Shown here in pieces: positions 57,416 to 64,000 of a stretch of 64,000 nt of DNA. The notes beneath the pieces are model-generated. The model saw only the letters and a list, made by a program, of their open reading frames with translations, searched no databases and was not told where the DNA came from. The position numbers were made by a program, and so were the translations under genes. How positions within the stretch are numbered: position 1 is the stretch's first letter; each line of letters opens with the position of its first letter. Source of the stretch: Kistimonas asteriae (GTDB taxonomy: Bacteria > Pseudomonadota > Gammaproteobacteria > Pseudomonadales > Endozoicomonadaceae); NCBI RefSeq assembly GCF_018263925.1, contig NZ_JAEVHF010000017.1, positions 58,312 through 122,311 on the forward strand, given 5' to 3'.

Positions 57416-58855
57416 ATGGCAACCACGGCGGAATACCTGCAAACCAGCAAGGAAGAAACGGTGCATATGCAGTCAGTCTTCGCTATCCAGCAAAAAGCCT
57501 ACCGCGCCAACCCCATGCCCACGGCCGAAGAGCGTATCGCGAACCTCAAGAAGCTCAAGCATGCCATCCTGAATAACCAGGAAGCGATTATCGCCGCCAT
57601 CAACAAGGATTTTTCCGGCCGCTCCCGCGATGAGACCCTGCTCGCGGAAATCATGCCCATTGCCCAGGATATCAACCACACCATCAAGCGGGTTCGGAAA
57701 TGGATGAAACCCAGCCGTCGCAGGGTAGGCCAGCACCTGCAGCCTGCCAGTGCAAAAGTGGTGTACCAGCCGCTGGGCGTTGTCGGCATCATGGTGCCCT
57801 GGAACTACCCGGTTCAGCTGGGCGTACTGCCGCTGGTCGGTGCCTTGGCAGCAGGCAACCATGCCATGATCAAGATGTCGGAATTCACGCCAAACACCGC
57901 CGACTGTTTCGCCAAGATCATGGCCGATACATTCCCGGCAGAACACGTGGCCGTCATCAATGGTGATGCCCAAATTGCCGCCGAATTCTCCAGGCTCCCG
58001 TTTGACCATCTGCTGTTTACCGGTTCCACGCAGGTCGGCAAGATCGTCATGCGTGCCGCTGCAGAGAACCTGACCCCTGTGACACTGGAGCTGGGTGGCA
58101 AGTCACCCTCTATCATCGGTGAAGACATTCCGATGGAAGATGCTGTGGAACGAATCTGCTTCGGCAAGTCGTTCAACGCCGGGCAGACCTGCGTCGCCAC
58201 CGACTATATTCTTTGTCCGCGCGACAAGCAGGACGAGTTTATTGACACCTACCGCAGGGTGTTCAGCCGCATGTACCCTACCGTGGCGGGCAATGAGGAT
58301 TACACCAGCGTCGTCAACGAACGCCAGAAGCAGCGCCTGCAGCAGCTGGTGACCGATGCCCGCAACAAGGGCGCGACCGTCCATGTGATCGGCGAAGAAA
58401 ATATTGCCGATGGCAGCCGCCGGATGCCCCTGCATATCCTCACGGACGTCAATGATGACATGCCGGTGATGCAGGAGGAAATTTTCGGTCCGGTCATGCC
58501 GGTCATTCCCTACGACACCTTGGAGCAGGCGCTGGAATTCGTCCGTGATCGTCCCCGCCCGCTGGCACTGTACTATTTCAGCTATGACAAGTTGACCCAG
58601 GAACACGTGCTCAATACCACACACTCCGGTGGTGTCTGCATCAACGATACCCTGTTCCATGTTGCCGTGGACGACATTCCCTTCGGCGGCATCGGTCCCT
58701 CCGGCATGGGTCACTACCACGGCCATGATGGCTTCCTGACCTTCTCCAAGGCCAAGGGGGTCTTCCTTAAGCAGAAGTTCAATGCGGCCAAGTTCATCTA
58801 CCCCCCTTATGGCGGCAAACTGCATCAGCTGGTCCAGAAACTCTTCATTCGCTGA
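57416..58855 (+). CDS. laoC: Aldehyde dehydrogenase (LaoC / coniferyl-aldehyde dehydrogenase type)
   Basis: 479 residues, aldehyde dehydrogenase with Asn130 (VPWNYPVQLG), Glu225 (TLELGGKSP) and nucleophile Cys259 (NAGQTCVATDY). The family it most resembles is annotated coniferyl aldehyde dehydrogenase, but the gene neighbourhood matches laoC, which oxidises long-chain aldehydes from alkanol oxidation. The ATG at 57416 follows AGGATCACAGG. First gene of laoCBA. NAD(P)-dependent, cytoplasmic. Confidence 0.88.
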   Translation: MATTAEYLQTSKEETVHMQSVFAIQQKAYRANPMPTAEERIANLKKLKHAILNNQEAIIAAINKDFSGRSRDETLLAEIMPIAQDINHTIKRVRKWMKPSRRRVGQHLQPASAKVVYQPLGVVGIMVPWNYPVQLGVLPLVGALAAGNHAMIKMSEFTPNTADCFAKIMADTFPAEHVAVINGDAQIAAEFSRLPFDHLLFTGSTQVGKIVMRAAAENLTPVTLELGGKSPSIIGEDIPMEDAVERICFGKSFNAGQTCVATDYILCPRDKQDEFIDTYRRVFSRMYPTVAGNEDYTSVVNERQKQRLQQLVTDARNKGATVHVIGEENIADGSRRMPLHILTDVNDDMPVMQEEIFGPVMPVIPYDTLEQALEFVRDRPRPLALYYFSYDKLTQEHVLNTTHSGGVCINDTLFHVAVDDIPFGGIGPSGMGHYHGHDGFLTFSKAKGVFLKQKFNAAKFIYPPYGGKLHQLVQKLFIR

Positions 58856-58866
58856 TCCATAACCCT

Positions 58867-58893
58867 ATCGCTCCGGCATGACGCCGGAGCGAT
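58867..58893. promoter_or_regulatory. Hairpin in the laoC-laoB spacer
   Basis: ATCGCTCCGGC / GCCGGAGCGAT, a perfect 11-bp stem with a 5-nt loop, 11 nt after the laoC stop. No T-run follows, so it is more likely an RNA-stability or partial-attenuation element than a full terminator. Confidence 0.6.
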
Positions 58894-58916
58894 CGCTTTG
58901 CCGAGATAACAATAAT

Positions 58917-59516
58917 ATGAGCAAACCGTCCCGGCCTGAGGCCGTCGCAGGCACCGAGTCCCTGTTGGTCGGCCGCCGCCGTTTTCTGAAAGCCGGCCTG
59001 ATGGGCAGCGCAGTGCTGGTTACTTCCGGCGTTGCCGTCAACATTGCACAAAAAGAATCGCCTTCCGCCCATCCCGGCTACCTGTGGCTGCAGCTTCAGG
59101 ATGTCGCCTTTCTCTCCGCGATTCTGCCCGCCCTGCTGAAAGGGTCGATCCCTGAGGGCAATGAAGGCAAGCCTTCCGTCATCCGGGGGCTGCAACAGCT
59201 GGACAACAATATCAGTCGCATGTCACCGGCAGTACAGCATGAGTTACGTAAACTCTTTGATGTCGCCACCGGACCGCTAACCAAGGGGATTACCACAGGC
59301 ATCTGGCAGCCGTGGGAACAGGTGACGCCGGCCATGGCCGAAACCTTCCTGCAACGCTGGCGCACCAGCCGTCTGGCCCTGTTCCGCATGGCCTACTCAT
59401 CCATCAATCAGCTCAGCCTGATGGCCTGGCATGAGACCCGCAGCGCCTGGCTGCACCTCGGCTTTTCCGGTCCGCCACACAGCAATATTCTGGTGACAGC
59501 CACCAACCGCTATTAA
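58917..59516 (+). CDS. laoB: LaoB-like Tat-signal protein (partner of the GMC alcohol dehydrogenase)
   Basis: 199 residues from the ATG at 58917 with AGATAA upstream; an ATG at 58878 falls in the loop of the hairpin and is rejected. Twin-arginine type leader GRRRFLKAGLMGSAVLVTSG marks folded export. The rest resembles small helical subunits paired with membrane-associated GMC dehydrogenases. In P. aeruginosa the corresponding PA0365 (LaoB) is needed for long-chain alcohol oxidation. Confidence 0.78.
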   Translation: MSKPSRPEAVAGTESLLVGRRRFLKAGLMGSAVLVTSGVAVNIAQKESPSAHPGYLWLQLQDVAFLSAILPALLKGSIPEGNEGKPSVIRGLQQLDNNISRMSPAVQHELRKLFDVATGPLTKGITTGIWQPWEQVTPAMAETFLQRWRTSRLALFRMAYSSINQLSLMAWHETRSAWLHLGFSGPPHSNILVTATNRY

Positions 59517-59585
59517 AAACAAAAAATAACCACCCTACCCAATAAGGTGGGGGATTGATTGCCGACGTTTTTGGGGGAGTATGGC

Positions 59586-61208
59586 ATGGCCATCAAAGAC
59601 CTGTTTGCCGAAGGTGTGAAAAGCGGCTGGAAGGTTCACAACGGGTCCCGCATGGAAGACGGGGCGCAGTTCGAGGCGGATGTCGCCATCATCGGCACCG
59701 GCGCCGGTGGTGGCGTAACTGCAGAAATACTGAGCCAGGCAGGCCTGAAAGTCCTGCTGATCGAGGCCGGCCCGCTGAAATCCTCGAATGATTTCAACAT
59801 GGATGAAAGCCGCGCCTACTCGGATCTTTACCAGGAAGGCGCGGGGCGTATGAGCAAAGATGGTGCTATCACCATCATGCAGGGGCGCTGCGTCGGCGGT
59901 ACCACGGTGATCAACTGGACCTCCAGTTTCCGAACCCCACCGCAAACCCTGCAGTACTGGACGGATAACTTTGCCACCGAAGGCACCAGCGAAGCCGACA
60001 TGGCGCCCTGGTTCGCCCAGATGGAAAAACGCCTCAACGTCCAGACCTGGCAGATTCCCGCCAATGGCAACAACGACGTGCTGAAACGGGGCTGTGACAA
60101 GCTCGGTTATGACTGGAAAATCATCCCGCGTAATGTCGCTGGCTGCTGGAATCTGGGCTATTGCGGCACAGGATGTCCGACCAACGCCAAACAATCCATG
60201 CTGGTCACGACCATTCCCGGCGCCCTGCAAAACAATGCCGAGCTACTCTACCTTGCCCGGGCGGAACACTTCCGTTTTGAGGGCGATGCCATCAGCGAAC
60301 TGGTCTGCGCCGGCATGGATGCGAACAGTGTCCATCCCACCGGTCACCGTTTCACCGTCAAGGCAAAACACTATGTACTCTCCGCCGGCGCCATTGGCAG
60401 CCCCGGCCTGCTGTTACGCTCCAACGCGCCCGATCCTTACAAACTGACGGGCAAGCGAACCTTCTTGCATCCGGTTCCCATGGTCATGGCCGTCATGCCG
60501 GAGAAGATCGAAGGCTACTATGGCGCCCCCCAATCGATCCACAGCGACCATTTCCAGTGGAGAGACGGCGTTTCCGGCCCGGCAGGCTTCAAGCTGGAAG
60601 CCACGCCATTGCAACCCGGATTAGCCGCTGCATTGATAAAAGCGCATGGCCAACAGATGGCCGACAGCATGGCTGACCTGCCATATACCGCCTGCACCCT
60701 GGCCCTGCTACGGGATGGCTTTCACCCGGACAGCCCTGGCGGCCAGGTGATGCTGCGCAACGATGGCACCCCGATCCTCGACTACCCGATGACTGATTAC
60801 CTCTGGGACGGCGTCCGCCGGGCACTCCAGACCATGGCGGAGATCCAGTTTGCCGCCGGCGCCCGCAAGGTTCGGCCCCTGCACCAGGATGCGTCCTACG
60901 TGGATTCTTTGGAAAAAGTCACAGCCCTGATCAACGAACTGCCGATGAAAAAGTACCGCACCCTGATCGGCTCAGCCCACGTCATGGGTGGCTGCCCCAT
61001 GGGCGAGGACCGTTACCAAACCGTCGTCAACAGTCGCGGCGAGCATCACTACCTCGAGAACCTTTCCGTCATTGACGGTTCGGTCTTCCCTACCAGCATC
61101 GGCGCTAACCCCCAATTGTCGATCTACGGCCAGGCGGCGAGAATGGCCAGCCTTCTGGCTGGCAGACTGACCGGTAATACGTCGGGTATCCCGGTACAGC
61201 AGGTGTAG
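59586..61208 (+). CDS. laoA: GMC-family long-chain alcohol dehydrogenase
   Basis: 540 residues from the ATG at 59586, with GGGGGAG 7 nt upstream; a TTG at 59559 is less likely. FAD-binding GTGAGGG at 37-43 (ADVAIIGTGAGGGVTAEIL), GMC-type GRCVGGTTVINWTSSF, and C-terminal HVMGGCPMGED then GSVFPTSIGANPQLSIYG. In the LaoA family the flavoenzyme oxidises long-chain alcohols to aldehydes, passed to LaoC. No signal peptide of its own; export by hitch-hiking with LaoB is possible but unproven. Confidence 0.87.
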   Translation: MAIKDLFAEGVKSGWKVHNGSRMEDGAQFEADVAIIGTGAGGGVTAEILSQAGLKVLLIEAGPLKSSNDFNMDESRAYSDLYQEGAGRMSKDGAITIMQGRCVGGTTVINWTSSFRTPPQTLQYWTDNFATEGTSEADMAPWFAQMEKRLNVQTWQIPANGNNDVLKRGCDKLGYDWKIIPRNVAGCWNLGYCGTGCPTNAKQSMLVTTIPGALQNNAELLYLARAEHFRFEGDAISELVCAGMDANSVHPTGHRFTVKAKHYVLSAGAIGSPGLLLRSNAPDPYKLTGKRTFLHPVPMVMAVMPEKIEGYYGAPQSIHSDHFQWRDGVSGPAGFKLEATPLQPGLAAALIKAHGQQMADSMADLPYTACTLALLRDGFHPDSPGGQVMLRNDGTPILDYPMTDYLWDGVRRALQTMAEIQFAAGARKVRPLHQDASYVDSLEKVTALINELPMKKYRTLIGSAHVMGGCPMGEDRYQTVVNSRGEHHYLENLSVIDGSVFPTSIGANPQLSIYGQAARMASLLAGRLTGNTSGIPVQQV

Positions 61209-61377
61209 GCACTGTCATTGCAGGGCTGGTGCCTGTTAGGCTTCAGCCCCCCGGATGACTTGTGATATCGTCTGCCAGTCGCTACCATGCGCAGCCTTGT
61301 TGTCCGGCGCTCCCCATCACGGTTTATACTGGGAGAGTCAGGCCGAAGACGGGCACAACTCGAATACAGGACGATAA

Positions 61378-61866
<489 letters not shown>

Positions 61867-61899
61867 ACCTGCCGCCGTCCGGCTACCGGCCTGAGATAG

Positions 61900-62157
<258 letters not shown>

Positions 62158-62289
62158 GCCTTGCTGGACCGCCTTCCCTGTTCATTATCGATTAGTCAGT
62201 ATAACTGACCGCTTTGTTATCCCGAGGCATTGTCGAAGTCATTACAATCAGTGGGTATTTGCGGTTTCAAAACAAGATAATCACTGATA

Positions 62290-63609
62290 ATGAATAATGA
62301 CATTTCCCACGATAACAACTGTTGCTGTATATCTTTTCTAAAAGATGCCTATGACTATATAAAAACTAAAATTGTTTTTTTATACCGATCAATTAAAACA
62401 CGGTTTACCAGCCAAACGGTTATTCCTCCCTCGAATAGCCAACCAGAAGAAAAGCCTATTCAATCACGATCTTCCACTGTTATAGACGTTGACAGCGTTC
62501 CCAGCGTCAAAAATCCACATGACTTTTTCGCCAATTTAGACACCTTCCAGTCAGAGGCTATCCCCCCCCCTCCATTCAATACCAAAAATGCTGACAACGA
62601 ACACTCAGCTCAAGAAAACAGCAATTTATGCTGCAAATGCCAAAGCCCGTTAGACAGCCAATGGATTAACGCGCTTGACAGAAACTGGCACCCTGAGTGT
62701 TTTCGCTGCTTCAAGTGTGACGAGTTGATAGGGGCGAATAGATCGGTAGAACTTGAAAGCAAACCATGGTGTGAACCATGTTATATCAAGGCATATTGCC
62801 CAAGATGCAATCATTGCCAACAACCCATACAAGACTCAGTTTACAGCGTACTCGAACAGGAAAATTATCATAAGCAATGTTTACAATGCCACTACTGTCG
62901 CGCCCCACTCACAAAGACTATATTCAAAAACACTTGGGGAGAATATTACTGTGAAAAACATCATGATGACCCGTTATGTACAAGTTGTAAGCGGCATATT
63001 TATAACTCGGAGAGCTTTCCTTTTGGTAAGGACATGCATACTTGCCCACAATGTCATACCTCTCCTGAAGAATCTTCAGTTCCCATAGAAGAAAGGGATA
63101 AAATCATTGCCCAGCTAAAAAATGATTTAAAGTCTCTCGGCATGGACATTACCCGTCAAGATATTCCGATACGCTTTACTGATCACCAGGAACTCAACAA
63201 GAAAGATCAATCCCCCAAAAAACACAGTATTGGCAAGACAGTAAAAAGACTGCATTCAATAAATAAAAAAGAAATAAGACGCGGTATAAAAGAAATACTC
63301 ATTCAAAAAGACATGCCAAGAATCATGTTCTGTCAGACCGTTATCCATGAATTGACGCATGCATGGGTTTTTCATAATCACCTTGCTCTCTCCACAATGG
63401 AAGAGGAAGGTCTCTGTGAGTTTATGGAATATCTATGGTTGGAAAAACAAAAGACACCATTGGCTAGTTTGCATATGCGGCTAAAGCATCAAAACCAATG
63501 CCCAGTTTACGGCGATGGTTTTCGCAAGATCCACTCACTATACAATGAACTGGGAAGTAATATTGAAACCCTCATTGCGAGATTAGCATCTAAAATTCCA
63601 CTAACATAA
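62290..63609 (+). CDS. LIM-domain DA1-type metallopeptidase, candidate host-directed effector
   Basis: 439 residues. N-terminus has Cys11-13 and an amphipathic helix (14-39), then a disordered Pro/Ser linker to about 110. LIM domain 1: Cys114, Cys117, His134, Cys137, Cys140, Cys143, Cys161, Cys164. LIM domain 2: Cys173, Cys176, His194, Cys197, Cys200, Cys203, Cys221, His224. A shorter Zn site follows: Cys230, Cys233, Cys252, Cys255. The C-terminal third is a DA1-like peptidase with HELTHAW (His353, Glu354, His357) and downstream EEEGLCEFMEYLWL, matching the HEMMHAW and EEGICQ pattern of plant DA1. In plants DA1 is a ubiquitin-activated peptidase that cleaves growth regulators. The ubiquitin-interacting motifs of plant DA1 are not evident here. 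Low GC, solitary, no signal peptide. Confidence 0.9.
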   Translation: MNNDISHDNNCCCISFLKDAYDYIKTKIVFLYRSIKTRFTSQTVIPPSNSQPEEKPIQSRSSTVIDVDSVPSVKNPHDFFANLDTFQSEAIPPPPFNTKNADNEHSAQENSNLCCKCQSPLDSQWINALDRNWHPECFRCFKCDELIGANRSVELESKPWCEPCYIKAYCPRCNHCQQPIQDSVYSVLEQENYHKQCLQCHYCRAPLTKTIFKNTWGEYYCEKHHDDPLCTSCKRHIYNSESFPFGKDMHTCPQCHTSPEESSVPIEERDKIIAQLKNDLKSLGMDITRQDIPIRFTDHQELNKKDQSPKKHSIGKTVKRLHSINKKEIRRGIKEILIQKDMPRIMFCQTVIHELTHAWVFHNHLALSTMEEEGLCEFMEYLWLEKQKTPLASLHMRLKHQNQCPVYGDGFRKIHSLYNELGSNIETLIARLASKIPLT

Positions 63610-63878
63610 CATCAACCTCTATCAAACAACATGCCATAACGTCGGCTACCCCTAACAAAAACACTGACACTTGATAACTAAAACAGAAAAATTAATAAAG
63701 TAAAAATCATTTTATACAAACTAAAACTCATCTACCACTCTCTATCAAATCTAACAAAGCTGATTCCACAGCAAACAATAACCAAACAAATCCTGTTGAT
63801 AATTGTCAATAGCAAGCGAGAACCCCCTCAAAAGAGAAGGTGACTTCCATTGAGCAGTCCTCACAAACAGCATCCTGA
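63610..63878. other. AT-rich spacer before a transposase gene
   Basis: About 270 bp, very AT-rich, no gene seen. One end of the IS1595-like element should lie near 63790-63878, but I could not fix its inverted repeat without the other end. Confidence 0.4.
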
Positions 63879-64000
63879 TTACCACTGTGGCTCAGCCAGC
63901 TTGAGAAGCCTTGCTGGCATGGGGCAGGTTCGCGCAGCCATGTAACCCAGCCTTGATACCATCGCCTTCAAATCAAAGCGCCGGTTAAATCGATAACAGT
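63879..64000 (-). mobile_element. IS1595-like transposase, 3' end (runs off right edge)
   Basis: Reading the minus strand from base 64000, 40 codons end in a TAA at 63881-63879. The peptide (YRFNRRFDLKAMVSRLGYMA then PMPARLLKLAEPQW) matches the C-terminus of IS1595/ISXO2-type DDE transposases, where an R-F-N-R-R-F motif precedes a short basic tail. The rest lies beyond the window. It places mobile DNA directly beside the LIM-DA1 gene. Confidence 0.7.

Overview
The window looks like chromosome from a host-associated gammaproteobacterium of the Oceanospirillales, most likely the Endozoicomonadaceae (Endozoicomonas/Kistimonas type). This is inferred from gene content only. Housekeeping genes are gammaproteobacterial, and the ftsYEX-rpoH / rsmD / lao / coaD / ferredoxin neighbourhood resembles the one I remember around PA0362-PA0376 of Pseudomonas aeruginosa. 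Between these operons sit solitary AT-richer genes encoding eukaryotic-like or orphan proteins, as in bacteria living inside animal cells.

Layout. 1-1170: 5' part of a WD40-like protein leaving the left edge. 1316-5920: fatty acid/acyl-CoA operon (thiolase, FadB/FadJ-type enzyme, CaiB/BaiF transferase), then a small unknown gene and an AraC regulator. 8108-15195: accessory stretch with a two-helix membrane orphan, a decayed TauE fragment, an S58 peptidase, an intact TauE/SafE gene and a 926-residue disordered protein carrying tyrosine repeats. 15449-23023: parC, then the choline-to-glycine-betaine module (BCCT transporter, betA, betB, betI). 23227-36201: short metabolic and stress genes (L,D-transpeptidase, CDF transporter, rhodanese, GST, SCP2-like protein with iron-dependent alcohol dehydrogenase, VOC, GlcG-like, methyltransferase, MEKHLA) with another orphan at 31975. 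36216-44128: mltC, flavin reductase, hdeA-like gene, ubiD, rho, trxA, ppx. 44304-45482: SET-domain protein. 46004-54826: rep, rpoH, ftsX, ftsE, ftsY, rsmD, yheT-like hydrolase, Dps-like ferritin. 55062: orphan. 56601-61208: laoR and laoCBA for long-chain alcohol/aldehyde oxidation. 61384-62157: coaD and ferredoxin. 62290-63609: protein with two LIM domains and a DA1-type metallopeptidase. 63879-64000: 3' end of an IS1595-like transposase running off the right edge.

The most interesting content is the scattered set of candidate host-directed proteins: WD40-like, membrane-hairpin, tyrosine-repeat, SET, LIM-DA1 and two orphans. Each is a single gene dropped between conserved operons. Their delivery into a host is inference; no secretion system lies in the window. 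Two genes cut by the window edges and one pseudogene fragment have no complete open reading frame and were found by reading the bases. Two regulatory sites stand out: an 18-bp palindrome lying between the -35 and -10 boxes of the laoC promoter, and a 14-bp palindrome just upstream of betI.
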